From Asterias rubens (lineage: Eukaryota; Echinodermata; Asteroidea; Forcipulatida; Asteriidae), in assembly GCF_902459465.1 (NCBI RefSeq), contig NC_047081.1, positions 10,011,883-10,075,882 of the forward strand: a stretch of DNA of 64,000 nt, written 5' to 3'. Position numbers and translations under genes: made by a program. Below are positions 1 to 9,207 of the stretch, piece after piece. Within the stretch, counting starts at the first letter, position 1, and every line of letters starts with the position of its first letter. The notes under the pieces were generated by a model. That model was not told where the DNA came from. It made no database searches and saw only the letters and a list, made by a program, of their open reading frames with translations.

Positions 1-202
1 ATAAGAGACCTTAGCTGAGGTCTCAAATTCAAGCATCTCATGAAATCACACAACTTGTGCGACTTGGGTATTTTTCTTCATTATTCTCTCGCAAATTCAA
101 CAACCATCACAGGTTTGTTATTTTATGCATATGTTGAGATACACCAAGAAAGAAACTGGTCTTTGCTTTGATAAGAGCCAAAGGTGTCATTATAGTGCCT
201 TT
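1..202. repeat. MITE-A, truncated and diverged copy
   Basis: This is the right part of the MITE that recurs nine more times in the window. The internal palindrome around GAGACC...GGTCTC, the segment TGTTATTTTATGCATATG and the phrase TTGAGATACACCAA are all recognisable. The right terminus (AGTGTC/GCCTTT) is decayed, and the left part lies outside the window or is lost. It sits in the intron before the penultimate carotenoid oxygenase exon. Confidence 0.6.
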
Positions 203-305
203 AACTCAAGCCATGGCATGTTTAAAAATTTCTCAGTCTTAAGCTACTCTTACTACTACTACTAAAAAATAATTAATATCTCCACAAATTTGTGTTTATC
301 TTAAG

Positions 306-417
306 ATCCAAAAAGTCGACACAAAAACCGTTACATCTAAAGGATGGTTTGAGAAAGGATGTTTTCCCTCCGAGCCTATGTTTGTCAGCGCCCCTGATTC
401 TACCGACGAAGATGATG
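306..417 (+). CDS. Carotenoid oxygenase (BCO/RPE65 family), penultimate exon
   Basis: The exon reads in phase 0 from an AG acceptor at 304-305 to a GT donor at 418-419 (GTAATT). It encodes 37 residues with the family motifs KVDTKT, GCFPSEPMFV and, at the end, DEDDG. In beta-carotene oxygenases and RPE65 the equivalent stretch carries the conserved PSEP and EDDG blocks of the seven-bladed propeller. The final G joins GA of the next exon to give the Gly of EDDG-VV, so the splice phases agree. The family consists of Fe(II) enzymes that cleave or isomerise carotenoids and retinoids. The rest of the gene lies to the left of the window. Which subfamily (BCO1, BCO2 or another) cannot be decided from these two exons. 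Confidence 0.85.
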
Positions 418-1011
418 GTAATTATCTTTACAATTCCATAGCTGCTTAAGAAAAAAAAGTATTGCTTAAATTGTTTTTATTCCGCTGAGGCAAAATTCCT
501 ATTGAAATGCACTGTATACAGTGGCTGTTTTGGCGTACAGAAAACAATTTGCGTCCAGAACACTACTACATTCTTGAACATGCACAAACTCAGGTGGAGA
601 AAGAGCCTTTTACAGGGTGTCACCACATCTATGGATGCAGTCTTTTGAACTCCATTGTTTTTTTTTTTTTGAAATCACGACTTTAAAAACTTACATCTTT
701 AATGCTGAATATAACTAGACTTTATGAATCGTTTGTGGAGATTGTTCCATGCATTTCTTGCTGTGAATTATACCTTCTTTACTTTTTAAAAGGTTGTTGC
801 CTGGTTTGGTTTGTGTACAAAAATTCTTATCCTTTTAGCATTTGTTTTGCTTCTAATAACATTTTGTGTTGTTGCCTTGTTATGTACAGCGCCTTTTTAG
901 AGCAATTTACTGGATGGCGCTTTATAAATGCTGTTTTATAAATATTACTTTGATTATTAGTATTACTATAAACATCTCAATCTTTCTTTGTTTCATCCAA
1001 CACCCCTTCAG
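418..1011 (+). other. Intron of carotenoid oxygenase gene
   Basis: It is bounded by GTAATT at 418 and a pyrimidine-containing acceptor ending CCCCTTCAG at 1011. It holds no coding signal. A retroposon 3' tail is present at about 880-960. The short open frames at 702-941 and 866-1075 have no recognisable domain and run across the retroposon tail or the splice site. Confidence 0.75.
880..960 (+). repeat. Retroposon 3' tail (SINE/LINE type)
   Basis: The sequence has the typical order TGTACAGCGCC, a short spacer with AGCAATTTACTGGA, then GGCGCTTTATAAATGCT, followed by an A/T-rich run containing ATTATTAGTATTACTAT. Tails of the form 'tacagcgcc...ggcgctatataaatgct(att)n' are known in L2-like LINEs and their SINEs. 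The 5' part of the element is not recognisable. It lies inside the intron. Confidence 0.5.
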
Positions 1012-1160
1012 GAGTCGTCTTGTCTTCTGTTGTAAGTGTCCGGGAGGACAGACCCTCGTTCCTTCTCGTTCTTGACGCGAGAGATTTCACCGAGATAGCC
1101 AGGGCCGAAGTTGATGCCGAAGTTGCTTACGGGCTGCACGGGTTATTCGTTCGCGAATAA
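1012..1160 (+). CDS. Carotenoid oxygenase (BCO/RPE65 family), last exon
   Basis: This is the terminal exon of the gene entering from the left. After the shared Gly codon it encodes 48 residues including GVVLSSVVSV, FLLVLDARDFTEIARAEV and YGLHGLFVRE, then TAA at 1158-1160. The pattern matches the C-terminus of RPE65/BCO proteins, where the HG histidine (codon 1137-1139) is the fourth iron ligand, so the catalytic end is intact. An AATAAA at 1159-1164 overlaps the stop codon. If used, the 3' UTR would be extremely short. The neighbouring - strand TRIM array starts within 200 bp. Confidence 0.87.
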
Positions 1161-1164
1161 TAAA
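1159..1164 (+). promoter_or_regulatory. AATAAA overlapping stop codon
   Basis: A canonical polyadenylation hexamer begins at the second base of the TAA stop of the carotenoid oxygenase. No other AATAAA was noted close by on this strand. Either polyadenylation is right after the stop, or the native 3' UTR was lost when the array material was joined here. Its use is unproven. Confidence 0.35.
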
Positions 1165-1189
1165 GCAGAAGCTCTTCAAAGGATATCCT

Positions 1190-1345
1190 GAGGATTATCT
1201 GACGTCACACTTCGAGGCTCGTGAATGGCACCAGAGATCTGCCTTGAGCTTGTACGTAAATCCCCCTCCATAATCACCTTTGACCTTCCATTCATTTCAC
1301 ATGGAGACTCGCAGTCGAGTCATACGTACATATAAATGCACACTG
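1190..1345 (-). promoter_or_regulatory. Decayed copy of the TRIM upstream region
   Basis: The order of motifs equals that found upstream of every intact TRIM gene. There is a CRE (TGACGTCA, 1200-1207) followed by CACTTCGAGGCT, then a DR1-type sequence (TCACCTTTGACCT, 1274-1286), then CATTCATTTCACA and CGCAGTC. Bases between the motifs have diverged. No TRIM coding sequence is attached on the left, where the carotenoid oxygenase ends instead. It marks an ancient unit whose gene body is gone, or a copied upstream segment. Confidence 0.7.
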
Positions 1346-2145
1346 CTACATGCGGACGACCGAACGTTCAGCTGCTGCCAAACGGACGAATCAAAGCCAC
1401 AGGTATTCGTCACTGCACATTTTACCCAATGCAATCATTGTATCAAATGAAACCACTAGTTATGTTAGACCGTGATACGTGTTTTTTTAAAGACAGGGGA
1501 CCAGACTACTCGAAGGATTGTTCTGCATCTGCTGAAACAAACACTTCTACAGTTGCTTGGTGTGAGTAGTGCAAGCAGAACTATAATGGGCAAGAAGTTA
1601 TTCATTTCTTTGATGTTTTTTGTTTTTGTTTTGTAGTTTCTAGTTCCATTCGGTTTCTGTTCTAAGATAAAATGAGAACTTGTAGCAGTAATATAGGTCG
1701 AAACCTTTCGACACATTCATTAAGTAAACCATTGGTAGAATATACTAAGCTGTTGCAAACTCCTATTACCAACCGTTCGAACAGAAAGAGCTGAAATAGA
1801 TCGGGTGGAACCATGAGTTAACCCGACTTTTTAGTAGTACTGCGAGTTCATTTGAAAATTGCTTAGGTCTAATAGATAACGAGTGAAAAATTTATAGAAG
1901 CGCAAAAACTGAATTTGATAACCTTTTTATAAAACAGAGTACCAGAGTTTACAAAACCCTAAAAGTCCGCTTATTATACAAATTATAGCTGAATATACTA
2001 AAGTAGATAGCATTATTACATATAATACTAATTTACTGTCAAGATTGCAGCGTTGGCTATAAGCATTTCCTTTGATTTCCACGGAATGTCTAAAGTAAAA
2101 CTGTACAATAGACAGATAAGCAACATTTGTAAGAATCCCTGGGTT
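1346..2145. other. Spacer with faint relics of the array unit
   Basis: I see no gene here. The part at about 2050-2120 resembles the conserved spacer stretch with TGTCTGAAGTAAAACTGTAC found in each unit, in diverged form. The 77-codon open frame at 1336-1569 has no recognisable domain and no homologous frame in the other units. Confidence 0.5.
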
Positions 2146-2314
2146 AAGACCCGGTCACACAGGCATCGGTAACGAGAATGAAAACGAGAACGTTAAAAAT
2201 GCACACCCGCCATTGGTTGAATAAGCAGGGGCGTATTCTGCGTGGAGCAACTCAACCAATAGAATGCGATCTCTTTGCGTTGTTATCGTTATCGCTGCAG
2301 TGTGACTCGGCCTT
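2146..2314. mobile_element. MITE-C, 169 bp with imperfect TIRs
   Basis: The left end AAGACCCGGTCACACAGGCA pairs with the reverse complement of the right end, which reads AAGGCCGAGTCACACTGCAG. The match continues into a shared CGRTAACGA. No coding capacity is present. It is found once in the window and splits the relic spacer from the 3' flank of the first NHL fragment. The target duplication is not clear. Confidence 0.6.
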
Positions 2315-2400
2315 CAGACTCTCGTTTATTTATTAGTTACTTTTGTAAGCTGTTAATTTCCTTGTCATTCACGATATTGTACCATGACGTCATCGAAACT

Positions 2401-2893
2401 TCAAAAACGACGCATAACCTTGACCGAGTGCCCATCAGCCACGACGAGGTCACCGGTAGGGGTAAAGGTCATGCCTAGAGGTGCGTACAAGCCACGAGCT
2501 ACACAGCCGATGTGCTCACCTGATGCATCGTAATGATGTATCTCACGGGTAACATAGTTATCGTAATAAACAGACACGTAGATGTCTCCAGCATCGTCGC
2601 AGCACACCCCATAAGGTTTGACAGGTTTGCCGTCAATGGAGGCGCTGATATTAAACACCTCGTTTCCCATGAAATCCAGACAAACAAGTTTCATCTTCTC
2701 GTATTTTCTGAACATCAGACGCTCCTTGCTGCTTATACATGTAGATAGATAGCTGTTGCTACTAATATCGTCGTGATGTATTGTGGACATAATGGATCCA
2801 TCCATATTATGGAGGGATATTGCTCGTCTCTCACAGTCAGCCACTGCAATTCGATCTTTGTGGTCCACAGCAATACCACGAAGTAGACTCTCT
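2401..2893 (-). pseudogene. TRIM-NHL 3' fragment (NHL propeller only)
   Basis: This is homologous to the last 160 or so codons of the intact TRIM genes. From AVDHKDRIAVADCERRAISL it continues through three and a half propeller blades to the stop at 2401. Near 2893 the homology stops inside the codons for ESLLRG. It changes directly into spacer sequence that normally lies several kb upstream of a TRIM gene (GTGCACTGAATGATAA). RING, B-boxes and coiled coil are therefore absent. The frame meets an upstream stop without an ATG. It differs from intact copies by a small insertion in the fourth blade (LSTCISSKERL). Its breakpoint is shared with the copy at 57040-57532. It is very unlikely to be translated as a ligase. 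Confidence 0.85.
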
Positions 2894-3665
2894 GACTTCA
2901 GTGCACACTGAATGATAACTCCCCCACTTCAATGACATTTTATCGTTCTGATGTGTTAGTGGAAATTGATGTTTAGTCTGATATATTGACCCCAAAGATT
3001 GAAAACCTCTAAAACTAACAAAGACAATGAACATATTGTAAACAAACAAAGAGCTCAGGGAAAACGATGGAAGTGGTAAACAAAAATTATATTTTGTAAT
3101 AAACCGCATTTGACATTACGTTTTTAATTGTTTTGTGCACGCGGTATACATGGAACACCGTACCTTCCGACTTCAGTTTTCGTACCCCACCTACGTCATA
3201 ACACCATGAACTGTGTGCATTGAACATGACCTTCCACAATCGTGTCTGCCGTATCAACATTGTATGCAAATAACTGACATAGTGTAAACCATTTGACTTT
3301 TATGATACTACAAGCACAATCCAGTTTGCTGCTTTTCACGGTACATCATGTTCTCGGGGAACCTATTCTCAAAATGGCGTTCATGCATGCCATTGAGATA
3401 TGAATAGTTTTTCGTTGAGTACATTTGGGTACTGATTTCTGTTTGGCAAGTTATACCATGGAGGTAGAATTACATGGCTATCTGTGGAAGGAAGGTTTTG
3501 AAAACAGACGATACGTTTTGCTATATGGTTTCCACATGCTTCAAAAAAGGACCAGTTACCCATAAAAACAACTGCGAGTAAGAATGTCTAACAAGAATAA
3601 TTATTACAGGCAATTATGACTCCCCATATGCTGATATGGCGAGCGTGTAAGACAGTGGCTGCGTG

Positions 3666-3711
3666 TGACGTCATCAGTGGAAGGGGTCAAAGGGCGGAAG
3701 TTCCTTCCGCC
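3666..3711. promoter_or_regulatory. CRE / DR1 / ETS hairpin cluster, copy 1
   Basis: A full CRE (TGACGTCA, 3666-3673) is followed by GGGTCAAAGGGC (DR1-like nuclear receptor site, about 3684-3695). Next comes GGCGGAAGTTCCTTCCGCC (3693-3711), an 8-bp hairpin that places two ETS cores (GGAA) head to head. This block is kept in six units although the spacer around it varies. It lies about 3.4 kb upstream of a TRIM start in units that have a full gene. A role as promoter or enhancer is inference. Confidence 0.5.
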
Positions 3712-4198
3712 GCAAAGAGACGCCTTTTGAAAATGAACTCGCTAAAAAGAATATTGGTGCAGGATTTCTTTTGAATTTTAATAAAAGACAGGAGAGCGGG
3801 TGGGGTACTGTGTGTTGTTTTTAGTTTGTGAGAAAAGGCTGCTCCGAGGGGAGTGGGGGGGGGGGTGTTTCGTGACACTGGTGGAAGGTAATACGGACTG
3901 ATAGTGTTAAACCAATGATGTTTTTTGCTGTTTATTTGTTTGTTCGTCCGTTATCCCTTTTTATAGGGGGAGGGGGTAGTTCTGACCTATTGGGTTTAGA
4001 GGTCACGTTTATAGTAAACCAATTAATCCTTTTGAGGAAGTTTTGGGATAAAGAGAAGTGTACGTTGGTGATGCGTGTCTTTGGTTTCCCTACAAATGGT
4101 TTTATTATTGTTGATGCTTCATTGAATCGAACCTTCTTGGTATTTTACCACCAACATGGCGACATCCCGTCTTCTATTTATAACCTTTGTCATAATAT

Positions 4199-4673
4199 AA
4201 CGACAGCAAAAAAAGTAACGCGGCTGTTGTAAAAGCACATATAATTTTAAACTTGTTACCCCTATTCAAAAAATGAAAATACACCGAAACGGACAATTTT
4301 ATTACGGTGATTTTGACACCTTGTTTGTTACAATCGGTCGAGTATTGTTGTCGCGGTATGTGCCCAGTTCCATTGTTGCAGTAACTCATACTGACATGAT
4401 TACTCTCTCCTCTGATTCAGCGTGAATCTAATAGCAGAAATTTTGAAAAGCTGTTCTTGTCAATAGCAGTTACTGCAACAATAGAAATGGGCATTTTTCA
4501 CCTGTAAGCACTTACCGCGACAACAATACTCGACCGATTATAACAACCGAGGTGTCAAAATCACCGTAATTAAATTTTCCGTATCCTGGTATTATCAATT
4601 TTAGAATACGAGTAACAAGTGTAAAATTATAGGTGCTTTTACAACAGCTGGGTTACTTTTTTTGCTGTCTTTA
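4199..4673. mobile_element. Fold-back element (long TIR), copy 1
   Basis: The sequence is a near palindrome. The left arm, starting at GACAGCAAAAAAAGTAAC, is repeated inverted in the right arm ending GTTACTTTTTTTGCTGTC, with arms of about 200 bp around a centre of about 70 bp containing GATTCAGCGTGAA. It has no coding capacity. Arm identity is visibly high but imperfect. It is best seen as a fold-back MITE carried along in each unit. Confidence 0.75.
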
Positions 4674-5008
4674 GTAAAGATATACGCAACGAACTCGTAC
4701 ATATTAATTTTGATTTTAACACATACATGGTTCAGTGCACTATGTGTAGGGGGGGGGGACATGTCGATTACATTGGCCCTGGTATGAACACCAAGAAAAA
4801 CCTTTAAGAATTGAAGAATAAACTTCTTGCCGCGGAGAGTTAATTTGATGGTTTATTCTTAAAAACTTAAGTTCAACTTGAATAAAGCTTTAGGGAATCA
4901 AATTACAGTTGAATCTTATAAAGTTCTTCAGTTTACTAGAACTACATATTAAAATGATTTAACGGTAGAATAGCAGGAAAATACATTGTCTACCAACTAC
5001 CAAACACA

Positions 5009-5385
5009 GGCAGTGGACACTATTGGTAATTACTCAAAATAATTATTATCATAAAAGCTTTCTTGATTACGAGTAATGGGGAGAGGTATTGTATAAAACA
5101 TTGTGAGAAACGGCTCCCTCTAAAGTGACGTAGTTTTATAGAAAAAAATAATATTCCACGAACTTGATTTCGAGACCTCAGATTTAGAGTTTGAGGTCTC
5201 GAAATCAAGCATCTGAAAGCACACAACTTCGTGTGACAAGGGTGTTTTTTTTGTCATTACTATCTTGCAAATTCGACGACCAATTGAGCTCAAATTTTCA
5301 CATGTTTGTTATTTTATGCGTATGTTGAGATACACCAAGTGAGAAGACTGGTCTTTAACAATTACCAATAGTGTCCAGTGCTTTT
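5009..5385. mobile_element. MITE-A in the downstream site, unit 1
   Basis: The left end GGCAGTGGACACTATTGGTA is the inverted match of the right end TACCAATAGTGTCCAGTGC. The middle holds a palindrome, ATTTCGAGACCTC...GAGGTCTCGAAAT. Units at 13.2, 20.1, 39.1, 55.7 and 59.6 kb have the same flanks without the insertion, which gives an empty site. Copies at 29.4 and 47.0 kb share this filled site. Confidence 0.85.
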
Positions 5386-6570
5386 AATTATATTGTTTGA
5401 AAGTTAAACCAAAGATTTGAAAATTATCAATTGAGTGATTTGGTTCGAATAGGAAGTGCATAGCGGTAGCGCAAAGCAAATGCATTTTACAAGCCTTTAA
5501 TTGTTTATGTATTATTTTATTTTTTGTCTTCATTAGGTAGCATTATGTTATACACTAAACATTATTAACTATCCTGTCTGAAGGTGGCGCCCTAGCATTG
5601 CCTCTGTATCCAACGGCATATCTGAAGTAAAACTGTACTATTATTCAAAAATTGCATCGATTTTTCGAAGAATGATAACATCAGTTACTTCAATTTGTTA
5701 ATTATGTACTTATCAAGTGAAGGCTTTTTCCTTTATTTTAAAACGTGGCGTGATTATAATAATAAGGCCATACGGTCCGAAGCATAAAGGTAATCAAAGG
5801 GCACTTAAATTTAAAAGCTGTAAATGATTTAAAAGTAAGTTAAAAGTTTGCGGATAGCAACCATATTAAGATAATTTTTACGATTTTTATTTCTCTTTTC
5901 CCACGGTTCACTCTTGAGAAATTCGATACTAACTTGACACCATTGGCCATTTTTCGGATCTGGGATCCATACAACCTTGTTAGTATCTCGTGTCAATGCT
6001 TCGGTTTGCTGTCAACAATCTAAAGTGATTTATCAGACTTGGTTACGGTTCTTACTGGAGACGTTGTCTTCTCATAGTAAGGTATTTACATGTTACATGA
6101 GAGCTGCTCATCATCAACCAACATTCGTAGCTCCACACTCTTTGCAATCTAGGTGGCTGCTTATAAAATGGAAAATCATGGAGTCTTGTAAAACCACGTT
6201 TTCCTAGCTAGATAACTGAACATGAAGCTTGAAGTTTCTTCTGAGCGGTCTCTGGTTGTGATGTACCTCTATGCTCACAATAATTGTCACGATATTACGT
6301 CATACCACCTTTTTCTTTGGTTAACCGGAACAAGGGACATAACTTTATAAATGACTCAATGCAAAGCGAGAGTCGAACAATCATAAAGTTATTGGTACGT
6401 TTTGAATACTATTTTGAATGTACATTTTGTCCGAATGACAGATTATTTACATTCTTGTCGAATGACTGGGTAAGTCTCTCGTTTATTTGTTATTGTTTAA
6501 CTTTGTAAGTATAGAATTTCCTTGGCATTCACCATACTGTACCATTTTCGACCATGATGTTCTGGACACT

Positions 6571-8514
6571 TTAAAAACGATGCAAGACCTTGACCGAGCA
6601 TTGATCAGCCACGATGAGGTCACCGGTAGGAGTAAATGTCATGCCCATAGGATAGTACAAACCACGAGCTACACAGCCGATGTGCTCACCTGATGCATCA
6701 TAATGATGTATCTCATTGGTTCCCCGGTCGCCACCACAATGAACAGACACATAGATGTCTCCAGCATCGTCGCAGCACACACCAAGCAGTTTGATAGGTT
6801 TGTCATCAATGGAGGTGTTGATATTGAACACCTCGTTTCCCATGAAATCCAGACAAAATAGTTTCATCTTGTTGTAGTCTGCGAAGATCAGACGCTCCTT
6901 GCAGCTTACAGATAGAAAGCAGTTGATACTAATATTGTCATGATGTATTGTGGAAATAATGGATTCATCCATATTATGGAGAGATATTGCCTTTCTCTTC
7001 CAGTCGGCCACTGCAATACGACCTTTCTTGTCCACAGCAATACCACGAAGTAGACTCTTTGACTGCCCCTCGCCTTCATTCTGTGAGGGTCTGAACTGAC
7101 GAATGTATCGCAGTTCTCTATCATAAACCTTTACATCCTGTCCGTCAGTAACCAGAAGCAGGTCATCAGAGGTCACAGTAACACCACAAAGTTTGTCGGA
7201 CTTGTCCTCTGTTTCGCACTGCACACCTGTAGATTTGTAAATACCCTTTGATGTAGGCCTAAATGTGGATAATATCCGCCTCATTGAATCAGTAACGACA
7301 ATGTCACCATTGCTCAAGCAAGAGACGTCGAGTGCCCACTTAAACTCCCCCTCACCTTCCCCTTCTTTACCAAACTCTGTCTTCACCTCCCACTTCTCTT
7401 CCTCTAGTATTTCACCGAGATCTGCATCAGTGACGATATCATGACCTTTGAACCTAATGAACGACTTGCTATGCTGCACTGTTTGAAACTGGAGCTCTTT
7501 GTGGAAGTCTAAGTTGTGCATAACTTTTGGCTTCAGGTCCAGCAGCTCAAAGTTATCAGCATGCTGCATCAAGTCATTGACTGAAGCTACGATCTGCTCT
7601 GCACGGCTCATCTTATCGTGATTGCTGCTCTTTATGCTCTCAAATCCCTTACCTCTTTCTTGACTGATTTGAGTGACTCTTTCTCGAAGGAGGCGAGATG
7701 CACTTCTTATCTTAGTGATTTCTTCTTCCTCCTTAGCCACAATATCTCGAAGAGCCTGGTCGACCATGAGCTGTAATCTACGATGTGAGTGCTTGATAGA
7801 GTCATCCACTTTTTGGATTTGTTTGCGACACTCGTCAAACTTCTGCAAGGCTTCATCAACAGCTCGACGATAAGATCGAATGGAATCATTGATCTCAGAG
7901 AGATTGTGGCTTGACGCTCGGTGATCAAACACCGCACATTTGAGACACACAAGTAAATCACACGTATCGCAATAGAAACACAGGTCCTGGTCAGTGTGTT
8001 TTCGGCACTTTTGTGACTCAGTTTTGTTCTTGTCTTTGGGTCGCTCATTTGACAAGCCGACAGCATCAACGATTTGATGATGCTTGTTATTTTTTAGTTT
8101 TGCATGGTTTTTCAGACATGTTTTGCAAAAATTTGCATCACAGTCAACACACCGTGAGACATCTTCAAGACCTTCGTCGCACCAAACGCAAGTCAAGACA
8201 GGTGGGTTAATGTTCTCCTTCGGACCTTCAAGATTGATGACGTCATCGATAAGCGAGCTCAAGAAAAAGCAGCTTAGAAGATCGGACAATCCCTCATCTG
8301 GGATTGGCGTTTCTTTTTTACACATTGGGCAAATAATAAAATCCTTCTTCGGATCCTGTTTGTCTATAAGTTCCTGAAGACATTTGAAGCAGAAGCTGTG
8401 CAGACAGTCCAGGATTTTCGGATTGGTGAAGCGACTCAGGCAGATTGGGCATTCGATGTGTACATGGCTTATCTTGCAAGTGGTCTCAGTGGTGGGTAGT
8501 GCAGCTTCAGCCAT
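6571..8514 (-). CDS. TRIM-NHL protein (putative E3 ubiquitin ligase), 647 aa
   Basis: This is a complete single-exon frame. It has a C3HC4 RING at about residues 22-65 (C22, C25, C37, H39, C42, C45, C62, C65) and a first B-box at about 109-151. The second B-box has C170, H173, C182, C185, C190, C193, H198 and H203. A coiled coil runs about 206-330, and an NHL beta-propeller of about six blades runs about 388-647. No filamin domain lies between coiled coil and propeller, unlike TRIM2/3/71. RING and B-boxes suggest ubiquitin transfer, and the propeller suggests binding of a protein or RNA partner; both are inferred from the family. The ATG lies in AAGATGG, a strong context. This copy is distinctive in blade 1-2 (LSTFRPTSKG and VQCETEDKSDKL) and in the turn HCGGDRGTN (592-600). 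It is cytoplasmic by absence of signal or membrane segments. Confidence 0.93.
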   Translation of the reverse strand: MAEAALPTTETTCKISHVHIECPICLSRFTNPKILDCLHSFCFKCLQELIDKQDPKKDFIICPMCKKETPIPDEGLSDLLSCFFLSSLIDDVINLEGPKENINPPVLTCVWCDEGLEDVSRCVDCDANFCKTCLKNHAKLKNNKHHQIVDAVGLSNERPKDKNKTESQKCRKHTDQDLCFYCDTCDLLVCLKCAVFDHRASSHNLSEINDSIRSYRRAVDEALQKFDECRKQIQKVDDSIKHSHRRLQLMVDQALRDIVAKEEEEITKIRSASRLLRERVTQISQERGKGFESIKSSNHDKMSRAEQIVASVNDLMQHADNFELLDLKPKVMHNLDFHKELQFQTVQHSKSFIRFKGHDIVTDADLGEILEEEKWEVKTEFGKEGEGEGEFKWALDVSCLSNGDIVVTDSMRRILSTFRPTSKGIYKSTGVQCETEDKSDKLCGVTVTSDDLLLVTDGQDVKVYDRELRYIRQFRPSQNEGEGQSKSLLRGIAVDKKGRIAVADWKRKAISLHNMDESIISTIHHDNISINCFLSVSCKERLIFADYNKMKLFCLDFMGNEVFNINTSIDDKPIKLLGVCCDDAGDIYVSVHCGGDRGTNEIHHYDASGEHIGCVARGLYYPMGMTFTPTGDLIVADQCSVKVLHRF

Positions 8515-8700
8515 CTTGATGAGAATGGGCTCCTGTTATCTGATGAAATAAACCAATGTTCATTTTACAATCAGTAAGTTAGCCTGAACATCTGACGTCA
8601 CACTTCGAGGCTTGCGAGTAACGCCATAAAACTGGCCTCCAGCCGGCGTGTATCTTCACCTTTGACCTACATTCATTTCACAGAGATACGCAGTCAACAA
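8515..8700 (-). promoter_or_regulatory. Proximal upstream region with CRE and DR1
   Basis: A CRE (TGACGTCA, 8593-8600) lies about 80 bp upstream of the ATG. A DR1-type AGGTCAAAGGTGA (reverse of 8656-8668) lies about 145 bp upstream. On the - strand GGTTTATTTCATCAG ends 25 bp before the ATG and looks like a 3' splice acceptor. The ATG exon may therefore be preceded by a distant non-coding exon. Whether this block is promoter or intron end is undecided. Confidence 0.5.
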
Positions 8701-9207
8701 GTACATGCACATACATGTAAGGTATACAATCACATTCTTGTTACGGGCCTTTATTTGTTGATCCTAAAAAACACAAACTTCAAAAACTCCGCTAAAATTT
8801 AATTCGTATAGCTTTCAAACATTTTGTCAGATAGGATTCAAACAAGAGTGTGTACTGTTCGTACATGTACACTGTGTGAACCAAAAAGTGTTTCTACAAA
8901 ATGTTACAATTCTAATCGGTCACGTGCATTAAGACAACAAAGTCCTACCTCAAGCAGTAGATATGACTAATGCTCACTGCGCACACTTGAACCTCTTTGA
9001 TGAATCGGAAGTGGAAGATGGCCGGCGAACAGAAATGGATTCTGTCTGATAAACAACGTTTAAAACATTAATTACAAAAATGTGAACCATCTTCGCCAAC
9101 CTACAAAATGTATACTTTAGTACTTCCGCAAAAGCAAATGGGTCATGGTTACCGGGTCATGGTTGGGTTTATAAACCCATGTAAGTCACATGAAGCTAGA
9201 CCCTAGC

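Larger units (their letters stand above)
2894..6570. other. Spacer unit 1
   Basis: No gene is recognised. In order it holds unit spacer after the deletion joint (2894-3650), the CRE/DR1/ETS cluster (3666-3711), a G-run (about 3855-3865), the fold-back element (4199-4673), a second G-run (about 4749-4758), MITE-A in the 'downstream' site (5009-5385), and the 3' flank of the next TRIM gene with a possible polyadenylation hexamer at 6482-6487 (- strand). Positions 2894-4500 are nearly identical to 57533-59150. Confidence 0.7.

Noticed and set aside
2837-3109. 90-codon - strand frame next to the NHL fragment
   Set aside because: It overlaps the NHL fragment in a different frame and runs through the deletion joint, with no family resemblance.
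5977-6207. 76-codon + strand frame repeated in most units (also 20711, 39707, 60216)
   Set aside because: Conservation follows the unit duplication. The frame has no ATG of good context and is changed by MITE-D at 13940 and 56376 and by the diverged patch at 48020.
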